From an uncultured Bacteroidales bacterium (GTDB lineage: Bacteria; Bacteroidota; Bacteroidia; Bacteroidales; Paludibacteraceae), in the NCBI GenBank assembly GCA_937915765.1, contig CALGHE010000056.1, positions 1 through 26,763 on the forward strand: a stretch of DNA of 26,763 bases, given 5' to 3'. Of this stretch, positions 1 through 6,891 are shown one piece after another (the first letter of the stretch is position 1; each line of letters starts with the position of its first letter). A program made the translations under genes and the position numbers. The notes beneath the pieces were generated by a model. The model was not told where the DNA came from. It was given only the letters and a program-made list of their open reading frames with translations, and ran no database searches.

Positions 1-159
1 TGCGAGTTCGGCATCATAGACTGCGGCAAGAAAGAGCTTGTTGAGTCTGTGGCTCTGGGTTTGAAAAGCGGCTACCAGATAGGCGCTCCCAAAATCTCGG
101 ACGGCAAGGCGTACGTGTTCAGTCGTTTTGCTGGCGAATTGCGCGTGTATGAGCTGTAA
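1..159 (+). CDS. 3' end of an unrecognised gene (partial)
   Basis: Frame 1 is open from the first base and ends at a TAA at 157-159, giving the last 52 residues of a protein that begins outside the window. The visible part ends GELRVYEL and contains a Gly/Lys-rich stretch (SGYQIGAPKISDGKAYVF). The codon choice matches the following genes, so it is probably a real coding end. I do not recognise the family; too little is visible to propose a function. A possible terminator follows at 166-241. Confidence 0.6.
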   Translation, partial: CEFGIIDCGKKELVESVALGLKSGYQIGAPKISDGKAYVFSRFAGELRVYEL

Positions 160-165
160 ACAGCC

Positions 166-241
166 CCTGCAAAATGCTCCGTTTCCCTGCGTAGCAGCGC
201 CCGAACCCTAAGTTCAAACCGTTGCTGTTGCAGGTGTTTTT
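166..241 (+). terminator. possible terminator of the upstream gene
   Basis: CCTGCAA (166-172) pairs with TTGCAGG (228-234). A second stem inside it, AGCAGCG (193-199) with CGTTGCT (220-226, one G-U pair), brings the arms together. A short T run follows (236-241). The long bulge makes this less certain than the other terminators in the window. Confidence 0.35.
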
Positions 242-275
242 CAGAATTAGGATTTCTGATTTTGTGAGTTGTGAG

Positions 276-307
276 TTGGGAATTTTGGAGAAAAGTTTGT
301 AAATTTG
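276..307 (+). promoter_or_regulatory. candidate Bacteroidetes promoter for the TPR gene
   Basis: TTG at 276-278 and TAAATTTG at 300-307 (spacing 21) fit the Bacteroidetes pattern of a -33 TTTG-like element and a -7 TAnnTTTG box. A start near 312 would give a leader of about 75 nt before the ATG at 388. GTGAGTT is repeated in tandem just around the -33 element (264-277). Confidence 0.45.
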
Positions 308-387
308 GTACGCCTTTAGAGAATGGCACGGTTCGGATGTTGAATCGCCGGCTCAGTTACAGCTTTGCTGGCTTTAAGCGTAAAACG

Positions 388-2442
388 ATGAAAAACAGGT
401 TTTCTATATTATTTGTAATTCTGGCATTGTGCCAAATGGCATTTGCAGCAAAGAAGGACGACCTTTTGTCGTCTGGAATCAGTTCCCTCAACTTTAAAGA
501 GTACACGGAGGCGGGCAACGCCTTCACGCAATACATAAACGAGAGCAAGTCAGACCCGGTAGGGTATTACTACCGTTCTCAGGCGTTGCTTGGAGCGGGA
601 AACAAAGTGGCGGCTCTGGCGGACATAAACAGCGCTCTTAAACTGGAAAACAAACTGTCTAAGAGAAGCGAGGTCAAGCGCAATCATCTTTTCACTCAGC
701 GCGGCGTCGTTTATCGAGCAATGGAGGAGATGAACAAGGCTGTGTCGGACTTTACAGAAGCGTTGGCGTCAGACCCCGGCGATGTGAAGGCTCTGGTGTC
801 GCGCGGCGAGGTGTTTGCGCGCATAAGGCAGCTGAACAAGTCTGATGCGGACTATAAAAAGGCTTTGCAGATTGACGAGACAAATTTTGACGCTCTGCTG
901 GGTCTGGCTGTCAATCAGGTTGCAAAGAAAGAGTATCTGAAGGCTATCGAGGCGTTCAACAAACTTGACGTGATTTATCCGCAAAACGAGGTCGTTTACA
1001 GAAATCGTTGCGAGGCTTATGCGGTGAAAGGCGATAATATGCAGGCCTTTAACGATATGATGGAGCTTATCACTTTTAACGAAGACTATTCGGCAGACCT
1101 GCCGGTGCTTGTGGATTATGCAACGAAATGCAGCAACTACGCCTTGCCGAAAATCAGTTCCAAGGTCGCGCTTATGGAGGACGAGGAGCTGTGGCTTCAG
1201 GCTCGTGCCGCTCTGTATGAGGCTCTTGGCCAATACTCTAAGGCGATAGATGATTATAATCTTTTGGAAAGTAAGCTTGGCGAAAAATATGCGTTGCTGT
1301 GCATCGGCAGAGCTAATTGTTTCAAGTCGATGGGCGATTATAACCGGGCGGCTGACGAGTATAAGCTTGCGCTTGAGCTGGAGGAGTCTGCTCGTGCTTA
1401 CTCTTTGTATGCAGACCTGCAGCTGACGCGCGGAGAGGCTAATCAGGCGCTGGTGAATCTGGACAAGGCGGTGGCTCTTGAACCTATGAACGGTAACTTG
1501 TATTTGCTTAGGGCGAAAACTAAGGAGTCGCTCGGCAATTTTAACGGAGCTTTGAATGATTATAACGTGGGGCTTTCGGAGAGCAAGTCTAATGAAATGC
1601 TGCTGAACAGAGCTTTGCTTTGCCTGAATAAGCTGAATAAAAGGCAGCAGGCTATGAACGACTTCTCCGATATTGCGCAGAATGAGACGTTCGCTAAGAA
1701 ATCAAAGAACTGCAGGGCGTTTGCTTTGTGCTTCTTGGGCAAGCGGGAGGAGGCGGAGCAGTGGCAGGAGAGTGTGCTTGGCGAGTTCCCTACTGTGCAT
1801 AACTATTATGACGCGGCGTCTTTATATGCGTGCATGAACAAAGATTCTGTGGCTCTGGACAGGCTGCAGACCGCTTTTGAACTGGGCTTCCGTGGCTTTT
1901 TGCAGCTCGATGGCAATGTGTTTATGGATAGCTTGAGAAAAACGCATCCTTACAAGACTTTGCTGTACGAGTGGAAAGTAAAGACCGGCACGATTGCGGT
2001 TTCTGCGGCGGACACTTCGGCAAGCTTGGCTTTTGAGGATACAGTTGTGGTTGACGTGAAGCTGACGGCTGACAAACGCTACGAAATGGGCTGCGTTGCA
2101 AACGGATGGAACACTACGTTTGTTTGTGACACGGCTGATGTCATGCAGATTTCTCTGCTTGACGTGCAGTTCTTGTATAAGTATGGCTTCTTGGACAAGA
2201 GGGATATTGCGTCAGCGGCTTCGGCTGAACTGGTGTCGGTTGCTGATGTCAAGGCGGATTCGGAGGTTACGCTGCGTTCTTTGAAGATTGGCGAGCTGGA
2301 ACTGAAGGATTTGAAGCTGAAGATTGTGGCAGACCCGTCGTCTAAGATTGTGTTGAGCAAAAAGTGTCTGGAGGCGCTTGGCTCCATAAGCTTTGATTCT
2401 CAAAGTTTGAAAATGACGATAATGAAAAAGGCCGGAGAGTGA
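388..2442 (+). CDS. secreted TPR protein with degenerate retropepsin-like C-terminal domain
   Basis: The start at 388 is chosen because it gives a clean signal peptide (residues 1-20, ending AFA) while the longer reading frame from a GTG at 271 does not. Residues about 25-540 are a long array of tetratricopeptide repeats (for example ALADINSALKLE, AVSDFTEALASDPGDVKAL, ALVNLDKAVALEPMNGNLYL), a protein-binding scaffold. Residues about 555-684 follow the plan of bacterial retropepsin-like aspartic proteases: a beta strand and NGW, then FVCDTADV where DTGAS is expected (D581, T582, A583), then ISLLDVQFLYKYGFL, a IGELELKDLKLKIV strand, and VLSKKCLEALG where LLGQSFLERFG is usual. Both glycines of the active-site motifs are replaced, so it is probably a non-catalytic binding domain. 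Predicted exported; 684 residues. The domain assignment is by motif and is fairly sure for TPR, moderate for retropepsin. Confidence 0.85.
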   Translation: MKNRFSILFVILALCQMAFAAKKDDLLSSGISSLNFKEYTEAGNAFTQYINESKSDPVGYYYRSQALLGAGNKVAALADINSALKLENKLSKRSEVKRNHLFTQRGVVYRAMEEMNKAVSDFTEALASDPGDVKALVSRGEVFARIRQLNKSDADYKKALQIDETNFDALLGLAVNQVAKKEYLKAIEAFNKLDVIYPQNEVVYRNRCEAYAVKGDNMQAFNDMMELITFNEDYSADLPVLVDYATKCSNYALPKISSKVALMEDEELWLQARAALYEALGQYSKAIDDYNLLESKLGEKYALLCIGRANCFKSMGDYNRAADEYKLALELEESARAYSLYADLQLTRGEANQALVNLDKAVALEPMNGNLYLLRAKTKESLGNFNGALNDYNVGLSESKSNEMLLNRALLCLNKLNKRQQAMNDFSDIAQNETFAKKSKNCRAFALCFLGKREEAEQWQESVLGEFPTVHNYYDAASLYACMNKDSVALDRLQTAFELGFRGFLQLDGNVFMDSLRKTHPYKTLLYEWKVKTGTIAVSAADTSASLAFEDTVVVDVKLTADKRYEMGCVANGWNTTFVCDTADVMQISLLDVQFLYKYGFLDKRDIASAASAELVSVADVKADSEVTLRSLKIGELELKDLKLKIVADPSSKIVLSKKCLEALGSISFDSQSLKMTIMKKAGE

Positions 2443-2462
2443 ATCGTCGCGCAGAACGAGAC

Positions 2463-2498
2463 AATGCAGGTGCGTTATTGCGGGCCTGCATTTTTTTT
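2463..2498 (+). terminator. intrinsic terminator of the TPR gene
   Basis: AATGCAGG (2463-2470) and CCTGCATT (2485-2492) form a stem with a 14-nt loop, followed by an unbroken T run to 2498. It lies between two convergent genes; on the minus strand there is no T run after the stem, so it serves the plus-strand gene. Confidence 0.75.
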
Positions 2499-2512
2499 GA
2501 AAACGATAGAGG

Positions 2513-3115
2513 TCAGATGTTTTTCAAATTTTTTATCTCGTCGAGCGACACAAGTTTGTTTACTATCGCATAGATGGCAAGTCCGGCAGATGAGTGTATC
2601 TGTAGCTTCCCTGAAATATTTCTACGGTGCGTCATCACTGTGTGTACGGAAAGATGAAGCGTCTCTGCAATCTGTTTGTTAGTCAGCCCTTTAACTATGC
2701 AGGAGACTATCTCTTTCTCACGTTGGCTAAGTTCCTGCTTGTCAGAATTGTCCTGCTCGTTTTCTGAAATGACAGACTCCACCTTTGCCTTGATTTGTTC
2801 TGCGGAGTCATAGAGGGAGATGAACTCGTCGTAACCCTTCAGCGCGGATGCGTCGGCAAGGTTGCTTTGCAAAGCGATGAACTTTTTAGAGCCGCTTAGG
2901 TTCTCCTTGATGTGCTGCAGTGAGAACATCCCGATCTGTGTCGGGTCTATGATCACAACATCAGGGTTGTGCTTTTCCAGCAAGCTTTGCAGCTGGGGCA
3001 TGTCCGAAATCTCAACAATGTCAATGTCGAGATTGAGCCTTTTCAGCACAGAGACAACTCCGTTGCGTATAATAACGGAAGGCTCCACTATAGCTATGTG
3101 AATTCTTCTGACCAT
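2513..3115 (-). CDS. NarL/FixJ-type response regulator with atypical receiver
   Basis: A 200-residue DNA-binding regulator. Residues 1-120 form a receiver-like domain: strand 1 is HIAIVEPS, strand 3 VVIIDPT with a possible phospho-acceptor D57. The usual acidic pair after strand 1 is reduced to one Glu (E11, followed by Pro), and the conserved Lys near strand 5 is missing (DEFISLYDS), so phosphorylation may be weak or absent. Residues about 135-197 are a LuxR/GerE helix-turn-helix (LSQREKEIVSCIVKGLTNKQ, then SVHTVMTHRRNI). The start at 3115 is chosen because its ATG overlaps the TGA of the upstream hemerythrin-like gene (TGATG), which implies translational coupling; a longer frame reaching 3205 would overlap that gene. 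No histidine kinase is nearby, so the signal may come from the hemerythrin-like partner (inference). Confidence 0.88.
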   Translation of the reverse strand: MVRRIHIAIVEPSVIIRNGVVSVLKRLNLDIDIVEISDMPQLQSLLEKHNPDVVIIDPTQIGMFSLQHIKENLSGSKKFIALQSNLADASALKGYDEFISLYDSAEQIKAKVESVISENEQDNSDKQELSQREKEIVSCIVKGLTNKQIAETLHLSVHTVMTHRRNISGKLQIHSSAGLAIYAIVNKLVSLDEIKNLKNI

Positions 3116-3810
3116 CACTTCTTCTTTTGGATCTCTATTTGTGTTATTGCCGGAACGAAAAGTTTGTCTTCCACTTTGTTGTGTGAGGCAAGGTCTTCCG
3201 AACATGAGAATATATCAAATAGAACGCAGTTCAGCTTGTTGTTGTTTGCCGAATAATATTTTATAATGATGTTTTTCAGTTCGGAAAGTTTTTCCTCAAC
3301 ATGGTCGTGCTGCTTGCTGAAGATGTCTATTTTGTAGTCAGAGCAGACGCCCCTCGCGGAAAGCAGCGCTTCTACATACGGAAACACGTTGGACTCTTCG
3401 TAATTCATGTGCCTTTTCACCTCTTCGTAATACTCGTCGAAATATTTGAGAATTATGGAGTTGGCATCGTTCTCTATGTCGCTTAGGGCGTTAATCAGGC
3501 TGTGCTTGATGGACGGCAGCCTGAAGTCGAGAAAATATGAATGCGAATTGCGCAGGTACTCCACCAAAGACGGAATCGAAATGTCAGGAAGCGTTTCGGC
3601 TCTGTAATCCATCTCTTCTCCTATCAGCAGATTGACAACCGACAGGAACGTGTCTGTATCGACATTGTTTTTCCTGCACGCCGCGTCTATTGTGTCCTCT
3701 CCGAACCCAAGCGCAATGCCGAAACGGCTCATGACAAGAAGCATCGGATAGTTCTTGCAAATCAAGTCGCTCATCAAGTCTGTGGCTTTGTATTGTCCTA
3801 TTTTGTACAT
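3115..3810 (-). CDS. hemerythrin / RIC (YtfE-ScdA)-like di-iron protein
   Basis: A 231-residue protein. Residues about 20-65 resemble the N-terminal ScdA/DUF542 domain of repair-of-iron-centre proteins (YPMLLVMSRFGIALGFGED), but the twin Cys usual there is replaced by GFGE. The helical domain (about 80-225) has a full set of candidate di-iron ligands at the spacing of E. coli YtfE: H90, H134 with E138 (HxxxE), H168 or H170, and H210 with E214 (HxxxE). Such domains bind O2 or NO or release iron to damaged Fe-S clusters in the cytoplasm. It is the first gene of an operon with the LuxR-type regulator, whose start overlaps its stop. The pair suggests an oxygen/NO or redox sensing unit; that role is inference. 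Start is a plain ATG with no alternative nearby. Confidence 0.85.
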   Translation of the reverse strand: MYKIGQYKATDLMSDLICKNYPMLLVMSRFGIALGFGEDTIDAACRKNNVDTDTFLSVVNLLIGEEMDYRAETLPDISIPSLVEYLRNSHSYFLDFRLPSIKHSLINALSDIENDANSIILKYFDEYYEEVKRHMNYEESNVFPYVEALLSARGVCSDYKIDIFSKQHDHVEEKLSELKNIIIKYYSANNNKLNCVLFDIFSCSEDLASHNKVEDKLFVPAITQIEIQKKK

Positions 3811-3850
3811 ATTAAAATCAGTTTTGTTTTTTGAATGATTATCTTGTTGA

Positions 3851-3912
3851 GGCTCTCTGACGGCGCTTGGCTTGTGGCGGCTCGCCTGTCTTTTGCGCCT
3901 CTCTGAGCCGTC
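3851..3912 (-). promoter_or_regulatory. structured 5' leader with two competing stems
   Basis: This segment lies in the predicted leader of the hemerythrin-response regulator mRNA. Three nested stems are visible: GGCTC 3851-3855 with GAGCC 3905-3909; GGCGC 3862-3866 with GCGCC 3895-3899; and the hairpin GGCG-gct-CGCC at 3876-3886. A different pairing, GACGGC 3859-3864 with GCCGTC 3907-3912, uses the same bases and excludes the first two. The internal loop is purine-rich on the RNA strand. No T run follows, so it is not a simple terminator. No known riboswitch class is recognised; function is unknown. Confidence 0.5.
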
Positions 3913-3928
3913 GTGCTGATAGCCGTAG

Positions 3929-3936
3929 CAAAGATA
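3929..3936 (-). promoter_or_regulatory. candidate -7 box of the hemerythrin operon
   Basis: On the minus strand this reads TATCTTTG, an exact TAnnTTTG box. A start near 3922 would give a leader of about 110 nt that contains the structured element at 3851-3912. A T run lies at the -33 position but no clear TTTG. Confidence 0.4.
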
Positions 3937-4123
3937 ATTATTGCGGCTTAAAAAAGAGCGCTTGACCCTGCTTTTTTTGCCTGATATAAAACTTGCCTGA
4001 ACTGATGCAAATTTATGGAGTTCCGTTTTTCTGAAAAATACAAAAAAGTAGGTAATTTTTGCTGCCGATATAATTAATTATGATTAAATGGAGGACGTTT
4101 CGGACAAAAAAACGTGCTGAAAC

Positions 4124-4154
4124 TTTCATTAATGAAATTAAAGCGTCATCTTTG
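4124..4154 (+). promoter_or_regulatory. promoter overlapped by a 14-bp perfect palindrome
   Basis: TTTCATTAATGAAA (4124-4137) is a perfect palindrome. Its first four bases stand exactly 19 bp before CATCTTTG (4147-4154), a near match to the TAnnTTTG box, so they would be the -33 element. A dimeric repressor on the palindrome would block the promoter. The operator role is inference. Confidence 0.45.
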
Positions 4155-4170
4155 TACAAATAAACTTTGT

Positions 4171-5292
4171 ATGAGACGGATAGAGATGGTTGACCTTAAG
4201 GGTCAATATTTTAAGATAAAGAAGGAGGTTGACGAGCGGATTGCGGACGTGATTGCGTCGGCTGCGTTTGTCAAGGGCGCCGGTGTGGAGCTTTTTTGCC
4301 GCAATATGGAGCAGTTCCTCGGCGTGAAGCATGTTATTCCTTGCGGCAACGGCACTGACGCTTTGCAGATTTCGATGATGGCTCTTGGCCTGAAGCCGGG
4401 TGACGAGATTATTGTGCCTTCGTTCACGTTTATCGCAACGGCGGAGGCGGCGGCTCTGCTCGGCCTGAAACCTGTGTTTTGCGATGTTGACGAGGAGACG
4501 TTCTGCATCTCTGCGGATAAGGCTGAGGGTCTGATTACGGAACGCACAAAGGCGATTGTTCCGGTGCATCTCTTCGGACAGAATGCGGATATGGACGCGA
4601 TTATGAAACTGGCAGAGAAGCACGGGCTGTTTGTTATTGAGGACGCTTGCCAGTCTATATCGGCACGTTACCGTTTTGCCGACGGACGGGAAGGGGTCTC
4701 CGGCTGCATGGGACATGTGGGCTGCACTTCTTTTTTTCCGTCGAAGAACTTAGGTTGCTTTGGCGACGGCGGCGCGATGTTTACAAATGATGACAATCTT
4801 GCGAAGACGCTCCGCTCTGTGGCCAATCACGGCATGGAGGTGCGTTATCATCATGACAGGGTAGGCGTGAACTCGCGGCTCGACGGAATACAGGCGGCTG
4901 TGCTCGATGTGAAGCTTCGCTATCTTGATGATTACACAATGGCAAGGCAGCGAGCTGCGGAGTTTTATGATTCTGCGTTTAGGGATGTGGAGCAGATTAA
5001 GAGTCCGGTTAGAAGCGCTGATTCTGCGCACGTTTTTCATCAATACACAATTCAGACCGAAAGGCGTGATGAGCTGAAGGCTTTTCTGGCGGAGAGGGAT
5101 GTTCCGTCTATGGTCTATTATCCGATTCCGCTGCATCTGCAAAAGGCGTTTGCAGGCTCTGGTTCTGCTTCGGGTGACTGTCCTGTCTCGGAGCGGCTGG
5201 CAAAGCACGTGCTTTCATTGCCTATGCACACAGAACTGGACGAGGAGCAGCTTGAGTTCATCGTGTCTAATGTGAAGAATTTCTTTGCGTGA
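4171..5292 (+). CDS. DegT/DnrJ/EryC1-family PLP sugar aminotransferase
   Basis: A 373-residue aminotransferase that moves an amino group to a nucleotide-linked keto sugar, normally for surface polysaccharide or glycan building. Signs: the N-terminal MVDLKGQYFKIKKEVDERI, CGNGTDALQISMMALGLKPG, GDEIIVPSFTFIATAEAAAL, HLFGQNADMDAIM, IEDACQS, and SFFPSKNLGCFGDGGA, in which K192 is the predicted PLP-binding lysine. The NHGMEVRYHHDRVGVNSRLD and MVYYPIPLHLQKAF segments are typical of the WbpE/WlbC-like branch (UDP-2-acetamido-3-keto sugar aminotransferases), but the exact substrate cannot be told. The start at 4171 (MRRIEMVDL) fits relatives; 4186 is an alternative. It stands alone, without other sugar genes, in a convergent pair with the next gene. 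Confidence 0.9.
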   Translation: MRRIEMVDLKGQYFKIKKEVDERIADVIASAAFVKGAGVELFCRNMEQFLGVKHVIPCGNGTDALQISMMALGLKPGDEIIVPSFTFIATAEAAALLGLKPVFCDVDEETFCISADKAEGLITERTKAIVPVHLFGQNADMDAIMKLAEKHGLFVIEDACQSISARYRFADGREGVSGCMGHVGCTSFFPSKNLGCFGDGGAMFTNDDNLAKTLRSVANHGMEVRYHHDRVGVNSRLDGIQAAVLDVKLRYLDDYTMARQRAAEFYDSAFRDVEQIKSPVRSADSAHVFHQYTIQTERRDELKAFLAERDVPSMVYYPIPLHLQKAFAGSGSASGDCPVSERLAKHVLSLPMHTELDEEQLEFIVSNVKNFFA

Positions 5293-5305
5293 AGACAAGT
5301 CCCCA

Positions 5306-5341
5306 GAAAAAAAAGAAACGTAGAGCTGCCCCTACGTTTCT
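5306..5341 (-). terminator. intrinsic terminator of the methyltransferase-FKBP-flippase operon
   Basis: AGAAACGTAG (5314-5323) and CTACGTTTCT (5332-5341) make a perfect 10-bp stem with an 8-nt loop. An A run at 5307-5314 becomes a T run after the stem on the minus strand. It sits between convergent genes and may also slow plus-strand transcription. Confidence 0.8.
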
Positions 5342-5363
5342 GAACGAAGCGCGTTTTGCACTT

Positions 5364-6344
5364 TTACTTCTTTCTGTTTATAACTTGCAGAACAACAAGA
5401 GATATTGCGCCTGCGCCTATAAGCATCAGCATTTGAGCGAGATGCACCACAAAAGCGAACGTTGCGGCTTGCTCATGGGCAACTCCGTACAGACCTAACG
5501 CTCCGATTGTGAGGTAGTGCCATGCCCCTATGCCGCCCTGCACTGGCGCCACGATGCCGAAACTGCCTATAACGTATGCAACCAGACCAGCAAGGACGCT
5601 CAGGTTTTCTGTAAAGTCAAAAGCCCAGAAGCTGAAATAGAGCATGCCGTAATATAGAGCGAAAATCATTATAGAGTGAAAAAGGAAGAGCCATTTGTTC
5701 TTCATCTTAGTGAATGATTTTAGTCCGGAAATCATATTGTTTATCATTCCTCTGACTTTGTCGAAGATGGACAGCGACATGATTTTCTTTCTGAAGAAGA
5801 ACAGCAAGGCAAGAGATAGCACCGTGACGCATATAAACACCGGGTGTGACGCTAAGCCAGCCAGACTGTCTATGATGCCTTCACTGTGCAGGTAGGAGTA
5901 AATTACGTCAAACTGAGCCGCGAACGTAACCGCCACGATGCACAGCAGCACAATCATGTCGAAAGTTCTTTCCACAATAACAGTGCCAAGCAGGCCTGTG
6001 AACGAAATTCCTTCGTACTTTTTCAGCACGCCGCATCGCGCCACTTCGCCAGCCCTTGGCAGTATGAAGTTCGCAAAATATGCAACCAGCACGGAGCAGA
6101 ATACGTTTGATGTCTTCGGCGACTTGCCAAGCGGCTCGATGAGCATCTTCCATCTCAAGGCTCTGACGAAATGGCTCAGCAGTCCAAGCGCCAAAGGAAA
6201 CAGTATCCAGAATATTTTAGCTCCTTCAAAATCCTTGACCATGCGGTCTATGTCCTGGTCTTTGTAAACCCACCAGAAGAGCCCGCCGCCAATCAGCAGC
6301 GACACTATAATCTGTATGGCGTTTTTTAGCGTTTTGTTCTCCAT
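5364..6344 (-). CDS. flippase-like integral membrane protein (LPG_synthase_TM / UPF0104)
   Basis: 326 residues with about eight hydrophobic segments (for example near 7-26, 46-62, 82-97, 130-148, 165-185, 222-242, 250-275 and 290-322). The family signature is present: N92-FILPRAGE-100 and E125-RTFD-129, then PVQGGIGAWHYLTIGALGL. This is the membrane part of the lysylphosphatidylglycerol synthase (MprF) family without the catalytic synthase domain; such proteins are thought to flip or transport lipids or lipid-linked molecules. Last gene of a three-gene minus-strand operon, 22 bp after the FKBP-like lipoprotein, with a strong terminator behind it. The substrate is unknown. A second member of the family lies at 23922-24929. 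Confidence 0.85.
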   Translation of the reverse strand: MENKTLKNAIQIIVSLLIGGGLFWWVYKDQDIDRMVKDFEGAKIFWILFPLALGLLSHFVRALRWKMLIEPLGKSPKTSNVFCSVLVAYFANFILPRAGEVARCGVLKKYEGISFTGLLGTVIVERTFDMIVLLCIVAVTFAAQFDVIYSYLHSEGIIDSLAGLASHPVFICVTVLSLALLFFFRKKIMSLSIFDKVRGMINNMISGLKSFTKMKNKWLFLFHSIMIFALYYGMLYFSFWAFDFTENLSVLAGLVAYVIGSFGIVAPVQGGIGAWHYLTIGALGLYGVAHEQAATFAFVVHLAQMLMLIGAGAISLVVLQVINRKK

Positions 6345-6366
6345 CGCTTATGTTTTTAGTCGGATG

Positions 6367-6882
6367 TTATCTCTTTATGACCTTGTGCAGCTTGACTGTG
6401 TATAAGATTGCCGAGTACGGTCCGACAGACACGTTCCTGTTATTGTAAAAGAACGACCTTGAATTGCTTCCGAATGCAAGATAGTAAGGGACGAAAAGTT
6501 TGTATTCGCTGCCTTCTGACATCAGGTGCAAGCCTTCCTGCATACCTTCCGATTCGTCAGACACGAGCGCCTTGAACGAGTCAACGTCGCAGAAAACCGT
6601 GTTGTCTATCAATTGTCCTTTGAACGAAATGATGACAGAGTCCTTCAGCTCAGGCCGTTCGCCTTTGCCTTCCTCAATCACAGAGTATTGCAGACCGGTG
6701 TACGTCTCTTTCACACCGTCAGCGCTTTTGTTGTCTTCAAGGAATTTTTCTCCGGCTTCCTTGTTCTCCTTGTTTATAAGAGTGGAACTTTTCCCTTCGT
6801 ATTCGTCATCGTCGTCATTGCACGAGCACAAAGAGAAAGAGGCCAAAGCCAAGAGGATGGTAAATAATAAATTTGTCTTCAT
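6367..6882 (-). CDS. FKBP-like lipoprotein (peptidyl-prolyl isomerase family)
   Basis: 171 residues. An N-terminal signal ends in a lipobox (SLCSC, lipidated Cys21), followed by an acidic linker DDDDEYE, so the protein should be anchored in the envelope; the acidic run after the Cys resembles the surface-export signal of Bacteroidetes lipoproteins (inference). Residues about 60-168 follow the FKBP fold: GLQYSVIEEGKG, SVIISFKGQLIDNTVF, EGMQEGLHLMSEGSEYKLFV, PYYLAFGSNS, and a final strand SAILYTVKLHKV. The usual FDSS and IPPNS motifs are changed, so isomerase activity may be weak and a chaperone role is possible. It lies 9 bp after the methyltransferase and 22 bp before the flippase-like gene, in one operon. 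Confidence 0.85.
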   Translation of the reverse strand: MKTNLLFTILLALASFSLCSCNDDDDEYEGKSSTLINKENKEAGEKFLEDNKSADGVKETYTGLQYSVIEEGKGERPELKDSVIISFKGQLIDNTVFCDVDSFKALVSDESEGMQEGLHLMSEGSEYKLFVPYYLAFGSNSRSFFYNNRNVSVGPYSAILYTVKLHKVIKR

Positions 6883-6891
6883 ATAGTTAAA

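Larger units (their letters stand above)
3811..4170. other. 360-bp divergent intergenic region
   Basis: No coding sequence, tRNA or known RNA is seen between the divergent hemerythrin and aminotransferase genes. The left part is the GC-rich structured leader, the middle (about 3940-4090) is AT-rich with short T and A runs and nothing I can name, and the right end carries the aminotransferase promoter with its palindrome. Confidence 0.6.

Noticed and set aside
271..387. Longer N-terminus for the TPR protein from a GTG at 271
   Set aside because: It would hide the signal peptide and overlap the predicted promoter box at 300-307.
3851..3912. Intrinsic terminator or tRNA-like element
   Set aside because: There is no T run after the stem on either strand and no tRNA-like T-loop sequence.
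4114..4170. GTG start for the aminotransferase at 4114
   Set aside because: It lies upstream of the promoter box and adds residues absent from the family.
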